The notes under the pieces: generated by a model | Databases searched by the model: none | What the model was told of the DNA's origin: nothing | Seen by the model: only the letters and a program-made list of their open reading frames with translations | DNA from: Erythrobacter sp. SDW2 | GTDB taxonomy: Bacteria; Pseudomonadota; Alphaproteobacteria; Sphingomonadales; Sphingomonadaceae | Assembly: GCF_021431965.1 (NCBI RefSeq) | Contig: NZ_CP090370.1 | Span: 1,674,001 to 1,738,000 of the forward strand | DNA length: 64,000 nt | Direction of reading: 5' to 3' | Position numbers and translations under genes: made by a program | Shown: one piece after another, positions 38,944 to 48,191 of the stretch | Position numbering within the stretch: the stretch's first letter is position 1 | Layout of the letters: the number at the start of each line of letters is the position of its first letter

Positions 38944-39501
38944 TCAAGCGTTACCGTGTGCCTTGCGCGCGATCTCGTGCAGCCAGTCGGCGTGGCGGGG
39001 GGCCTTCTTGGTCTGGCTCCATTCATCGAGCATCAGCGGAGCGACACGCTTCAGCTCAGCATATTGCTCGTCTGTGCCGATATCGGCGGCGAGCTCCACC
39101 CGGTGGCCATTGGGGTCGAAGAAATAGATCGATTTGAAGATGCCGTGGTGGGTGGGGCCGAGCACATCAATGCCCTGTGCCTCGATGTGCTCCTTGGCTT
39201 TCAGCAGCTCCTCTTCCGATGCGACCCGAAAGGCGAGGTGCTGGACCCATGCGGGCGTGTTCTCGTCACGTCCCATCTCGGGTTGGTTGGGTAACTCGAA
39301 GAACGCCAGAACGTTCCCGTTCCCGGCATCTAGGAACACATGCATGTAAGGATCGTACTCGCCGGTGGAGGGCACATGGTCCTCGGCGAAGGCGGTGGTG
39401 TAGTCCATGCCCAGCACGCGGCCGTACCATTCGACGGTCTCTTTCGCGTCCTTGCAGCGATAGGCAGCGTGGTGGATGCCGGAGGGCTTGATGACGCTCA
39501 T
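38944..39501 (-). CDS. VOC-family dioxygenase/glyoxalase-like protein
   Basis: A 185-residue vicinal oxygen chelate protein with two beta-alpha-beta-beta-beta units. Metal ligand candidates are His10 ([10 protein letters not shown]), a His in WVQHLAFRV and a Glu in [14 protein letters not shown]. Its ATG overlaps the hppD stop, so it belongs with tyrosine degradation, where a small VOC protein next to HppD is common. Actual reaction unknown. Confidence 0.85.
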   Translation of the reverse strand: MSVIKPSGIHHAAYRCKDAKETVEWYGRVLGMDYTTAFAEDHVPSTGEYDPYMHVFLDAGNGNVLAFFELPNQPEMGRDENTPAWVQHLAFRVASEEELLKAKEHIEAQGIDVLGPTHHGIFKSIYFFDPNGHRVELAADIGTDEQYAELKRVAPLMLDEWSQTKKAPRHADWLHEIARKAHGNA

Positions 39502-40598
39502 TGGGCAGGCTCCTCGATCTTCAGTGCGCCGCGCTCGATCTGGTCGCGCTCCATGCTTTCGAACAGCGCCTTGAAATTGCCCTCACCGAACCCTTCGTCA
39601 CCCTTGCGCTGGATAAATTCGAAGAACACCGGGCCGATCTGCGCCTGCGCGAATATCTGCAACAGGAGGCGGGGTTGCCCGCCGTCGGTCGTGCCGTCGA
39701 GCAGGATGCCGCGCATCTTGAGCGCTTCGGTATCTTCGCCATGGCCGGGAAGTCGCTCGGCCAACATCTCGTAATAGGTGGCGGGCGGGGCAGCCATGAA
39801 AGGCACGCCAAGCTTCTGCAGGCGGTCCCAGCAGCTGACGAGATCGTCGCAGATCAGGGCGATATGCTGGATGCCTTCGCCATTGAACTGGCGCAGGAAT
39901 TCCTCGATCTGGCCCTTTCCGCCTTCGCCTTCCTCGTTGAGCGGAATGCGGATCTTGCCGTCGGGTGCGGTCAGCGCCTTGGAGGTCAGGCCGGTATACT
40001 CGCCCTTGATGTCGAAGAAGCGGATTTCGCGGAAATTGAACAGCGTCTGGTAGTAGTCCGCCCAGTATTTCATGCGGCCGCCGTAGACGTTGTGCGTCAG
40101 GTGGTCGATCAGCTTGAAGCCGGCACCGACGGGGTGCTTGTCGACGCCCGGAAGATACTCGAAGTCGATGTCGTAGATGGAAAGGCCTTCGCCGTTCTCG
40201 TCGGCATAGCGATCGACGAGATAAAGGATGGCGCCGCCGATGCCGCGGATCGCCGGGATGTGCAGTTCCATCGGCCCGGTCTGGACCTGGACGGGCTCGG
40301 CCCCCTTGGCGAGCAGGTGGTCGTAGGCCTTGCGCGCATCGCGCACGCGGAATGCCATGCCGCAGGCCGAAGGGCCGTGCTCGCGGGCGAAGTACCAGGC
40401 GGCACTGCGCGGTTCGTAATTGGCGATCAGGTTGATCCCGCCCTGGCGCCACAGATGGACATCCTTCGAACGATGAGTTGCGACATGGGTGAAGCCCATC
40501 GCTTCGAATACGGGCTCCAGCTGGCCTTTCTCAGGCGCGCAAAACTCGACGAACTCGAATCCGTCGAGGCCGGCGGGGTTATCGAAGAGGTCTGCCAT
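39498..40598 (-). CDS. hppD: 4-hydroxyphenylpyruvate dioxygenase
   Basis: Converts 4-hydroxyphenylpyruvate to homogentisate in tyrosine breakdown (366 aa). The Fe(II) ligands are His166 ([10 protein letters not shown]), His245 (GIQHIALI) and Glu327 (VFFEFIQR), each five residues later than in the Pseudomonas enzyme. It heads a two-gene unit with the VOC gene. A perfect GTTTC-AAAC-GAAAC palindrome lies 34 bases before the ATG and is a candidate operator. Confidence 0.97.
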   Translation of the reverse strand: MADLFDNPAGLDGFEFVEFCAPEKGQLEPVFEAMGFTHVATHRSKDVHLWRQGGINLIANYEPRSAAWYFAREHGPSACGMAFRVRDARKAYDHLLAKGAEPVQVQTGPMELHIPAIRGIGGAILYLVDRYADENGEGLSIYDIDFEYLPGVDKHPVGAGFKLIDHLTHNVYGGRMKYWADYYQTLFNFREIRFFDIKGEYTGLTSKALTAPDGKIRIPLNEEGEGGKGQIEEFLRQFNGEGIQHIALICDDLVSCWDRLQKLGVPFMAAPPATYYEMLAERLPGHGEDTEALKMRGILLDGTTDGGQPRLLLQIFAQAQIGPVFFEFIQRKGDEGFGEGNFKALFESMERDQIERGALKIEEPAQ

Positions 40599-40631
40599 GC
40601 GTGCTCCTGAGGTCTGGGATGGGGAAAACTG

Positions 40632-40645
40632 GTTTCAAACGAAAC
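40632..40645. promoter_or_regulatory. Candidate operator GTTTC-AAAC-GAAAC before hppD
   Basis: An inverted repeat with 5-bp arms and 4-base spacer, 34-47 bases upstream of the hppD ATG, surrounded by AT-rich sequence (ACTATAT on one side) that could be the promoter. Size and position fit a small dimeric repressor or activator of tyrosine catabolism. No matching regulator gene is in the window. Confidence 0.5.
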
Positions 40646-40805
40646 TATATCGCAGATGCCCCGGGAATGCAAGGGCAAGGGTGCAATCAGGGCTGTTCAC
40701 AAATAATGCTCGCCCCATCGCAGCCTGCTGGCGAATCGGGGCATGTTGGTGCACGGTTCGACTCGTGCCAGAATCGTTTCGTCGCAATTTCGGAAAGACG
40801 GCTTG

Positions 40806-41159
40806 ATGCTGCGATTCAAAGCTGATTCAGTCGTCTTCATGACGCGCGAGGGACACCGCATCAAAATGCCCAGGGAGCAGCTGACCCAGGGGCTGGCGCT
40901 TGTCGCCTTGCTGCTCATGGCCGGTATGGCTCTGTTCGGGCCCAGCGGCCTGCTGGCCTGGAGCGAACAATCCCAACTGCTGGAGCAGCGCAAGGCGCAA
41001 ATTGCCCAGCTCACCGATGAGCGCAACCGCCTGCAACAGGACGTGGACGCGCTCGATCCGGAGAATGTCGATCCCGACTTTGCCGCGACGATCGTCCGCG
41101 AGCAGTTGAATGTCGTGCATCCCGACGAGCTGGTGCTCGAACTCGAGCCACAGAAATAA
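40806..41159 (+). CDS. ftsB: Septum formation initiator FtsB/DivIC-like
   Basis: A 117-residue bitopic membrane protein: a basic N-terminal segment, one helix about 33-52 (LALVALLLMAGMALFG), then a leucine-zipper-like coiled coil (QLLEQRKAQIAQLTDERNRL) and a short tail. FtsB bridges FtsQ and FtsL in the division site complex. Starts at 40839 or 40866 are also possible. Position before pdhA is typical for alphaproteobacteria, though eno is not seen upstream. Confidence 0.85.
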   Translation: MLRFKADSVVFMTREGHRIKMPREQLTQGLALVALLLMAGMALFGPSGLLAWSEQSQLLEQRKAQIAQLTDERNRLQQDVDALDPENVDPDFAATIVREQLNVVHPDELVLELEPQK

Positions 41160-41265
41160 TCCCTACGCATAGGTATTTCCGTAGCGTCCGGCGCGTGTGA
41201 GCGTTGCGCAGCGCGCGCGCTTGGTCTTATAGGCCGGGGCCATAACCCACCGGAAGGATTGCCCC

Positions 41266-42354
41266 TTGGCCAAAGCCAGCACCCGCAAGACGCCTGCGAA
41301 GAATCACGCTGTCCGCAGCGCCGCGCAGGACGAGGATTTTATCCTGCACAGCCTCCAGGAAGCGTTCGAGAAGAACAAGCGCTACGACGCCAGCGTCGAG
41401 GAGATGCTGCACTTCTACGAACAGATGTTGCTCATTCGCCGCTTCGAGGAACGCGCGGGCCAGCTTTACGGCCTCGGCCTGATCGGCGGCTTTTGTCACC
41501 TTTATATCGGGCAGGAAGCGGTCGCCATCGGCCTTCAGTCGGCACTCGACGGGGACAAGGACAGCGTCATCACCGGGTACCGCGACCATGGCCACATGCT
41601 CGCCTACGGCATCGATCCCAAGGTCATCATGGCCGAACTGACGGGCCGCGAAGCCGGCATTTCCAAGGGCAAGGGCGGCTCGATGCACATGTTCAGCACC
41701 GAGCATAAGTTCTACGGCGGCCACGGCATCGTCGGCGCGCAGGTCGCGCTCGGCGGCGGGCTGGCCTTCGCACACAAGTACAACGAGGACGGCGGTTTGT
41801 GCCTCGCCTATTTCGGCGACGGCGCGGCGAACCAGGGACAGGTCTACGAAACCTTCAACATGGCCGCGCTGTGGAACCTGCCGATCGTGTTCGTGGTCGA
41901 GGACAATCAGTACGCCATGGGCACTGCGTCGAAGCGCAGCTCGGCCGAAACCCGCTTCCACCGCCGCGGCACGGCCTTTCGGATCCCCGGCATGGAGGTG
42001 AACGGCATGGACGTACTCGAAGTGCGCGCCGCCGCCGAGGTCGCGTTCAAGCATGTGCGCGAAGGCAATGGTCCGGTGCTGATGGAGTGCAACACCTATC
42101 GCTACCGCGGGCACTCCATGTCGGACCCTGCCAAGTACCGCACCCGCGAGGAAGTGCAGGAACAGCGTGACCACCACGATCCGATCGAGGGCCTCAAGAA
42201 GATCCTGATCGAGAAGGGCAAGAGCGAGGACGATTTGAAGGCTATCGACAAGGCGATCCGGGCACAGGTCTCGGAGAGCGCGGACTTTGCCGAAAACTCG
42301 CCGGAACCCGCGCCGAGCGAACTCTACACCGATGTTCTGGTGGGGGAGTACTGA
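41266..42354 (+). CDS. pdhA: Pyruvate dehydrogenase E1 component, alpha subunit
   Basis: With PdhB, decarboxylates pyruvate using thiamine diphosphate (362 aa). The TPP-binding motif GDGAANQGQVYETFN and the phosphorylation-loop-like YRYRGHSMSDPAKYRTREE are clear, and GGSMHM and the GHGIVGAQ segments match the family. The start is TTG at 41266, eight bases after an AAGGA element; no ATG precedes the conserved region. The TGA is four bases before pdhB. Confidence 0.97.
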   Translation: MAKASTRKTPAKNHAVRSAAQDEDFILHSLQEAFEKNKRYDASVEEMLHFYEQMLLIRRFEERAGQLYGLGLIGGFCHLYIGQEAVAIGLQSALDGDKDSVITGYRDHGHMLAYGIDPKVIMAELTGREAGISKGKGGSMHMFSTEHKFYGGHGIVGAQVALGGGLAFAHKYNEDGGLCLAYFGDGAANQGQVYETFNMAALWNLPIVFVVEDNQYAMGTASKRSSAETRFHRRGTAFRIPGMEVNGMDVLEVRAAAEVAFKHVREGNGPVLMECNTYRYRGHSMSDPAKYRTREEVQEQRDHHDPIEGLKKILIEKGKSEDDLKAIDKAIRAQVSESADFAENSPEPAPSELYTDVLVGEY

Positions 42355-42357
42355 GCC

Positions 42358-43734
42358 ATGGCGATCGAACTCAAGATGCCCGCGCTCTCGCCGACCATGG
42401 AGGAAGGCACGCTCGCCAAATGGCTCAAGCAGGAAGGTGACGAAATCGCCATCGGCGACATCATCGCCGAAATCGAGACCGACAAGGCGACGATGGAATT
42501 CGAAGCCGTCGATGACGGCGTGCTCGGCAAGATCCTCGTTCCCGAGGGCACCGAGAACGTGAAGGTCGGCACCGTCATCGCCATGCTGGGGGGGGAGGGC
42601 GAAGAGTCCGCCGCCCCTGCCGCCCCAAAGGTCGAAGACGTTGCAGGCGAGGGCAAGGATGTCGGCCGCGACGAGGCCGGCGGTGTGACGGCCCCGCAGA
42701 AGCCCGCGAGCAAGCCCAAGGCCGATCCCGAGATTCCCGCCGGCACCAACATGGCAACCGTCACCGTCCGCGAGGCGCTGCGCGATGCCATGGCCGAGGA
42801 AATGCGCCGCGACGAGCGCGTCTTCGTGATGGGCGAGGAAGTTGCCGAGTACCAGGGCGCCTACAAGGTCACCCAGGGGCTCCTCGACGAATTCGGGCCG
42901 AAGCGCGTGATCGACACGCCGATCACCGAATACGGCTTTGCCGGCATCGGCACCGGCGCGGCCATGGGCGGCCTGCGCCCGATCGTCGAGTTCATGACCT
43001 TCAATTTCGCCATGCAGGCGATCGACCACATCATCAACTCGGCGGCCAAGACGAATTACATGTCGGGTGGCCAGATGCGCTGCCCGATCGTGTTCCGCGG
43101 CCCCAACGGCGCGGCGTCACGCGTGGGCGCGCAGCACAGCCAGAACTATGGCCCGTGGTATGCCAGCGTGCCCGGCCTGATCGTGATCGCGCCTTTTGAC
43201 GCCTCGGACGCCAAGGGGCTGCTCAAGGCGGCGATCCGCAGCGACGACCCGGTCGTCTTCCTCGAGAACGAGCTGGTCTATGGCCGCAGCTTCGAGCTGC
43301 CCGAACTCGACGACCACGTCCTGCCGATCGGCAAGGCGCGGATCATGCGCGAGGGTTCGGACGTTACCATCGTCAGCTATTCCATCGCGGTCGGTTGGGC
43401 GCTGGAGGCTGCTGAGAAGCTGGCCGAGGAAGGTATCGATGCCGAAGTCATCGACCTGCGCACCTTGCGTCCGCTCGACAAGGAAACGATCCTGGCTTCT
43501 CTCGCCAAAACCAACCGCCTGATCGTGGCGGAAGAAGGCTGGCCGACCTGCTCGATCGCTTCGGAAGTGATGGCGATCTGCATGGAGGACGGCTTCGACC
43601 ACCTTGATGCGCCGGTGTTGCGCGTCACTGACGAGGATGTGCCGCTGCCCTATGCCGCCAATCTCGAAAAGTTGGCGCTGATCGACACCGCCCGCATCGT
43701 CGCGGCGGCGAAGAAGGTCTGTTACCGAGACTGA
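42358..43734 (+). CDS. pdhB: Pyruvate dehydrogenase E1 component, beta subunit with N-terminal lipoyl domain
   Basis: A 458-residue subunit. Residues 1-80 or so are a lipoyl domain (lipoyl-Lys43 in [10 protein letters not shown]), followed by an Ala/Pro/Glu linker of about 50 residues and the transketolase-like E1 beta core from [14 protein letters not shown] on, with [17 protein letters not shown]. The lipoylated E1 beta is typical of alphaproteobacteria. The E2 gene does not follow; the next genes run the other way. LipA at 60 kb supplies the lipoyl cofactor. Confidence 0.97.
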   Translation: MAIELKMPALSPTMEEGTLAKWLKQEGDEIAIGDIIAEIETDKATMEFEAVDDGVLGKILVPEGTENVKVGTVIAMLGGEGEESAAPAAPKVEDVAGEGKDVGRDEAGGVTAPQKPASKPKADPEIPAGTNMATVTVREALRDAMAEEMRRDERVFVMGEEVAEYQGAYKVTQGLLDEFGPKRVIDTPITEYGFAGIGTGAAMGGLRPIVEFMTFNFAMQAIDHIINSAAKTNYMSGGQMRCPIVFRGPNGAASRVGAQHSQNYGPWYASVPGLIVIAPFDASDAKGLLKAAIRSDDPVVFLENELVYGRSFELPELDDHVLPIGKARIMREGSDVTIVSYSIAVGWALEAAEKLAEEGIDAEVIDLRTLRPLDKETILASLAKTNRLIVAEEGWPTCSIASEVMAICMEDGFDHLDAPVLRVTDEDVPLPYAANLEKLALIDTARIVAAAKKVCYRD

Positions 43735-43810
43735 CTGAGTAGAATTGAGAAAAGAGTAAATAGAAGTGTTGGCGGAAATAAAAACTTAGAACCACTGCGG
43801 AGTCGCTAAG

Positions 43811-44689
43811 TCAATCGTCGGCGTCCTCGTCCTCCCCTTCATCGTCATCATCAACTCCACCGCCACCGCTGCTGCCGGAACTGCCCGAACTGCTCGAACC
43901 GCCACCACTGCTGGTGCCGCTGCTGCCTGAAGTTCCTGGGTGGTCGCCCAACAGCGGACCGGAGGTGCCCCCTGGAGAGACTGCGCCTATGGGCTCCACA
44001 GGCGTGCTGTTCCCGTCGAAGTCATCGAATATGCTGCAATTCGCGGTAGGATCGGGCTTCAATGGATCCCGCTGGTAGAGTTCTGCGAGATCGCGATTGT
44101 CGCGCACGTTGAAGGCGGCATGGGCCGTGATCAGCCGATCGCTGACGAACATATCGCCAAACAGCGGTTGGTAGTTGTAAGCCACTTCGACGAACATGAT
44201 GGCGTCTTCGGGCTCTGCAGTGACCTTGCTGCCGACCGGCCCCATACCTTCGAAGCTGCCGCTCAGACCGTCGCCTTCGACGCCATAGGTCGAAGCCCAG
44301 TTCAAGCGGCCTTTGCAGCGCTGCCAATGGATGTACTGCTGCTCCGGGTCGCTTTCCGGGACAACCTCGAGACTGCTGATGATCACCCTTCCGTTGGCGT
44401 AGAATTCCAGCGAGTCTGTTTCGAGATGAGAGCCATAGAGCAGGTCGTTGACGTCGCTCTCGTAGATCTTGCGCGTCTCGAGCGCAGAGATTTCGCCAAC
44501 ACGTGAAGCGTCGTCGGCGATCCGCAATGCCATCTGGTTTACCCGCATGTGGACGATCGAGAGCCAGGTCGTCTCGGCACCGTAAAGGCCGGCGACCATC
44601 AGCAACGGAGCAGCGAGAGCGAACTCGGTCATCGCCACGCCGCTGGTTGCGGCCATCACGTCTTTGGCGAAATGTGCAAACCGGCTCAT
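43811..44689 (-). CDS. TadE-like pseudopilin-type protein with Ser/Gly-rich acidic tail
   Basis: A 292-residue protein. The N-terminus has a short basic segment, then the TadE-type helix (GVAMTEFALAAPLLMVAGLYG) with Glu22 after the predicted cut region. The extracytoplasmic part has no recognised enzyme. Residues after about 240 are Ser/Gly repeats, followed by an acidic end of 12 Asp/Glu. The stop and start overlap the upstream TadE-like gene by four bases. Last gene of the second triad. Confidence 0.8.
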   Translation of the reverse strand: MSRFAHFAKDVMAATSGVAMTEFALAAPLLMVAGLYGAETTWLSIVHMRVNQMALRIADDASRVGEISALETRKIYESDVNDLLYGSHLETDSLEFYANGRVIISSLEVVPESDPEQQYIHWQRCKGRLNWASTYGVEGDGLSGSFEGMGPVGSKVTAEPEDAIMFVEVAYNYQPLFGDMFVSDRLITAHAAFNVRDNRDLAELYQRDPLKPDPTANCSIFDDFDGNSTPVEPIGAVSPGGTSGPLLGDHPGTSGSSGTSSGGGSSSSGSSGSSGGGGVDDDDEGEDEDADD

Positions 44690-45270
44690 ATGCAGCTCTC
44701 TGTTTCCGGCGCAGCGTCACTATCGGCAAAGGGCTGGTTCCGCAGCAAAGTAGTTGCGGTGACGGAGAATCTGGGATCGAGCCCAATCAAGGCTGGAGCT
44801 GGGAACAGCCGGTCGTAACTTATCGTGACCTTGTATTCGACGACATCGCGCGCCCCGCCATTGCCGATAATGCCCCGATCGCTATCCCAGAGGCCGTTGC
44901 CGTTGACGTCCTCGAACGATTCCCCGTCGTTGCAGAACCCGTCGCCATTGACGTCGTCGTAATCTTCTGGGTTTCCGACGACCGAGAAACTGTCATAGGA
45001 TTTGCGAGCGTAGCTGAGCTGCGCCGATGGCAGTAGATCCCTTACCCTCGTCGTCACCTCGCCGTCGAGCGAGCCGCTATCGGCGTCCTCGATCGTTGCC
45101 CCGCGCGCAGCGTCGGCCACGGCGCCGCGCAAGACGACCGACGTGTAGGCGTTGAAGGCGGCATCCATCGCCCCCAATACCGCGATCAGCAAGACTGGCG
45201 AAATCATCGCGAATTCGACGAAAGTCGCACCTTCGCGGTTTCTGCGCAGAGATCGGACCATGCGGAGCAT
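44686..45270 (-). CDS. TadE-like protein with a calcium-binding-type Asp-rich loop
   Basis: A 194-residue protein with a TadE-type helix (ATFVEFAMISPVLLIAVLG, Glu19). Around residues 104-131 it has two consecutive Asp/Asn-Gly motifs, DDVNGDGFCNDGE and DVNGNGLWD, spaced like thrombospondin type 3 or dockerin calcium loops. This is unusual for TadE proteins. The coding region overlaps the vWA protein gene by one base and the next TadE-like gene by four. Confidence 0.8.
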   Translation of the reverse strand: MLRMVRSLRRNREGATFVEFAMISPVLLIAVLGAMDAAFNAYTSVVLRGAVADAARGATIEDADSGSLDGEVTTRVRDLLPSAQLSYARKSYDSFSVVGNPEDYDDVNGDGFCNDGESFEDVNGNGLWDSDRGIIGNGGARDVVEYKVTISYDRLFPAPALIGLDPRFSVTATTLLRNQPFADSDAAPETESCI

Positions 45271-47198
45271 CAGCGAGAAATCCGCAGGTCGCCCATCGAC
45301 TTGGCAATGGCGACAAAGGCTTCATTGAGCTGGCTGGAGTTGGCAGCTTCGAAGTAACGCCCCGTGCCGGCGCACTCCCTCATCGCTTCGTTGGCATAGG
45401 TGCCAAAGGCGATGACCCACACGGTTGTGTTATTCTTCTTCACTTCTTCGCATGCGAATTTGAAGCGCTGCTCGATGGTCTGTGCCAGCGACAGCGGCGA
45501 GGAACTGTCCCACCGCCGCATGTCGAGCGGTTCGAGCCCGTAGGCGCCATAAGCCATGTCATAAGGTTCGGTCTGGCCGTCGGTCAGGAAGATGAGGTGG
45601 CGAGAGGTCGGCTGGGCAGTCGAGACATTGGCGTTTTCGCTCGCGAATAGCCCCCTCTGCGACAGCAGGCGCCCGCCCCAGATCATCCCGATATCGTGAT
45701 AGGTGGCGCCATAGGGGACCAGCGTTGCCAGATAGGCATTAAGCTCGTCCAGCGTGCGCTCGGCCAGCTTCGATGCCGCGGGCGGACAATCGCTGAACCA
45801 CCAGGTGCCTGTCTGCGCATATGTGTCGGTGGTCACGACCTGCGACCTCGACCAGCTGCCCGTGCCGTTGTTCATGATCTTGCGAGCGTAGATCGCCGAG
45901 GGATAGCGCGGCCGCCATTGCGTGTCCGGATTTCCCGGATCGGGCACCAGGTTGATGTCGAGGTCGGGGTTCTGGCTGAGGTCCACACTGGAAAAATCGG
46001 TGATCGCAGTCGATTTGCGTTCCTCGATGCAGGTGTTGCCTGCTTCGGCTCGCCAATTGCTGACATCACGCGCGATCGGCTTGTAGCGGTACTGGATCCG
46101 GTCAGCCGAGGGAACACTGGTGACCTTCTCGAAGGTCTCGACATAATTGGTCGAGACCATTTGCTGCACCTTGCAGGTCGAAGCGGTGACCACAGTGCGG
46201 TAGCGGGTTCCGTTTTCGGTCCGCCGGTAATTTTCGGTCGTAACAACTGCGGGGGGACTGAGCTGCACTGCAACGGTTGGTCCGCCGACAAGGACGTCGG
46301 TCTGGGTCAGAGTGTTGGAAGGTTGCGATCCGCTGCACGAATACCATCCGGTCTGATCAGGCGAGGGAGGGGGATTCCAGGTGGCGACATAGCTGGTGCC
46401 GGTGTCCGTCCAGCTTGGTCTGGTCCCGGACACATACCGCCAGTTGATCCAGTCGGTTCTGGCTACCGCAGGAAGCGTCACACCGGTCGCTTCGCGCGAC
46501 TGATAGGTCCATTCATCGACCATCCAGTCATCTTCGAGCAGCCCGCCGACATTCACGTTGGTGGCATAGGGCACGAAGCCGTAGCGGATGCGAGTTTCCG
46601 GACCCTTGGCACCTTCCAGCTGGCCATAGAAGTTGCGGATCACCGCTTTGACCGACTCCAGTCGCGAGAGGGTGTCGCCGGCATTGGTGTGTCGCATCGA
46701 TCCGGTCACGTCGATCGACATCATCACGTCGAGGTTCTGGAAGTTGAGGATCGAGGCGCAGGTCACCGCGATCGGCATCTCGTCCTGCCCGAACACCTGC
46801 ATCACCGCCATCGGCATCTCGATCGTCGCGTGTCCGCTGACCGAGAAGTCATTTTCCAGCGCCATCTGGAAAGTGCGATCATAGGTGGCATAGCTGCCGT
46901 CGCGGAAGTTCAGGTTGAAGAACCGGTTGCCGGTCGCGGCCACTTCGGCAGGGACAACGCCAGTGGTGACGACTTCGGAGCCGAGCCGTTTGCGCGCCGC
47001 CAGCACGGCGGAGTCGCAAGCCTGCTGCAATCGGGTCTGCACCACATAGGCGCGGCCCATATCGACGCCGCTGCCGACAATCGCGAGCAACGGGATCATC
47101 GCCGCGGCAATCAACGCCAACGTGTTGCCCGCGCGGTCCTCGGCGAGGCGAGCGAGAAATCCCCTGACGACAGGCGGGAAGGAGATGAGGCGCTTCAT
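45270..47198 (-). CDS. TadG-like protein with von Willebrand factor A domain
   Basis: A 642-residue protein with the TadG/TadE-like N-terminal helix (AGNTLALIAAAMIPLLAIVG) and a large vWA domain from about residue 158. The MIDAS motif is DVTGSM (163-168 in this numbering), with FLTDGQTEP further on. TadG-like vWA proteins accompany Flp (tight adherence) pili. An upstream in-frame GTG at 47201 could be the start, giving one more residue. A TTAACCAT motif lies 48-55 bases upstream. First gene of the second triad. Confidence 0.85.
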   Translation of the reverse strand: MKRLISFPPVVRGFLARLAEDRAGNTLALIAAAMIPLLAIVGSGVDMGRAYVVQTRLQQACDSAVLAARKRLGSEVVTTGVVPAEVAATGNRFFNLNFRDGSYATYDRTFQMALENDFSVSGHATIEMPMAVMQVFGQDEMPIAVTCASILNFQNLDVMMSIDVTGSMRHTNAGDTLSRLESVKAVIRNFYGQLEGAKGPETRIRYGFVPYATNVNVGGLLEDDWMVDEWTYQSREATGVTLPAVARTDWINWRYVSGTRPSWTDTGTSYVATWNPPPSPDQTGWYSCSGSQPSNTLTQTDVLVGGPTVAVQLSPPAVVTTENYRRTENGTRYRTVVTASTCKVQQMVSTNYVETFEKVTSVPSADRIQYRYKPIARDVSNWRAEAGNTCIEERKSTAITDFSSVDLSQNPDLDINLVPDPGNPDTQWRPRYPSAIYARKIMNNGTGSWSRSQVVTTDTYAQTGTWWFSDCPPAASKLAERTLDELNAYLATLVPYGATYHDIGMIWGGRLLSQRGLFASENANVSTAQPTSRHLIFLTDGQTEPYDMAYGAYGLEPLDMRRWDSSSPLSLAQTIEQRFKFACEEVKKNNTTVWVIAFGTYANEAMRECAGTGRYFEAANSSQLNEAFVAIAKSMGDLRISR

Positions 47199-47245
47199 CA
47201 CATTCTGTGCCCTACAGGCGCCGTGTGATCGTATCCCGAACGGAC

Positions 47246-47253
47246 ATGGTTAA
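47246..47253 (-). promoter_or_regulatory. TTAACCAT motif, CtrA half-site-like
   Basis: On the coding strand TTAACCAT is an exact match to the half-site recognised by the alphaproteobacterial cell-cycle regulator CtrA. It is 48 bases before the tadG-like start at 47198. The second half (TTAA, seven bases away) is not conserved, so this is at most a half-site. Confidence 0.5.
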
Positions 47254-47292
47254 TTTGTTTGGAGTTGGCCTCCCCCGGCACGGGACACCGCC

Positions 47293-47730
47293 TTACTTCA
47301 GTAGGAAGATGGGGCGGGAGAAGGTGAGGGTGGGGCTGGCCCAATCGAACAATGGCAAGACCGCAGGCACCCGGTAGGTGATGGTGATGGTCTTTTCCCA
47401 CGCCCCGTCGAACCGTTCGGTCGCCGCGTTGGTGACGTCGATCTCCACCGAATTGGCGAGATTGTAGGTGTCGGACGTGGCGATGGCGATGGCCTGGTTC
47501 TCGATAGTGGTGTTCCCGGGCGCATTGCCCTTCTGGTATTCGACCACCGCGTAGCGCGCGGCGTCTCCCGCGACGCTGCGCATCGAATTGTAGGCCTGCA
47601 TCCCCAACCCGATCTGCACCACCCCGATCATCAGGCCGAACACGACCGGCGCAAGGATCGCAAATTCGATAATCGCGGCACCGCGCGTCTCGTCGGCCAG
47701 GCGACGACAGAACAGCTTCCTGACGGTCAT
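47293..47730 (-). CDS. TadE-like protein
   Basis: A 145-residue protein: basic N-terminus, then the TadE helix GAAIIEFAILAPVVFGLMIGVVQ with Glu22 in the GAAIIEFA motif, then a beta-rich extracytoplasmic part ending in FSRPIFLLK. Overlaps the preceding TadE-like gene by four bases. Third gene of the first triad. The following gap of 94 bases carries the next triad's promoter region. Confidence 0.85.
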   Translation of the reverse strand: MTVRKLFCRRLADETRGAAIIEFAILAPVVFGLMIGVVQIGLGMQAYNSMRSVAGDAARYAVVEYQKGNAPGNTTIENQAIAIATSDTYNLANSVEIDVTNAATERFDGAWEKTITITYRVPAVLPLFDWASPTLTFSRPIFLLK

Positions 47731-48191
47731 GATATCTGCACCGTCCGTTCAACATTGAAGTCGACCGGTTGGCCGATCCCGAACTGGGTCCACTTCGGCG
47801 AATAGGTTTCATCCATCTCGATGATGAGGAAGCCGGAAACCACCGCATCGACATCGCATTCGCCCTTGGTGTCGACATATTCGTCAGCATCGTCGCAGCG
47901 GAATTTCTGTGTAATCGTCACGTTTTCGTCGGCCAGGCCGGTGGAGGTTTCAAGAATGTCCTCGACGGTGCCGATGTCGAACGAAGACCCGCCTTCGGTC
48001 GACAGTGCCATGGCCACGGCCTCGGCCGCCGCGGTGCGCAATTCGGACTGGCGAGCCACCATGTAGCTCACCTCGAAGCCGCCGAACGCCATGATGACCA
48101 GGATCGGGACGATGAATGCCGTCTCGATGGTCATCGTGCCGCGGTCATCGCGCAGCAGGGCCGGGAGGGAGAAGCGAATAGCGTTCATCAC
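47727..48191 (-). CDS. TadE-like protein
   Basis: A 154-residue protein with the TadE helix RGTMTIETAFIVPILVIMAFGG; Glu22 is in the TMTIETA motif. Its middle contains CDDADEYVDTKGECD, a Cys-flanked acidic loop. It overlaps the upstream TadG-like gene and the downstream TadE-like gene by four bases each, so the triad is translationally coupled. Confidence 0.85.
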   Translation of the reverse strand: MMNAIRFSLPALLRDDRGTMTIETAFIVPILVIMAFGGFEVSYMVARQSELRTAAAEAVAMALSTEGGSSFDIGTVEDILETSTGLADENVTITQKFRCDDADEYVDTKGECDVDAVVSGFLIIEMDETYSPKWTQFGIGQPVDFNVERTVQIS

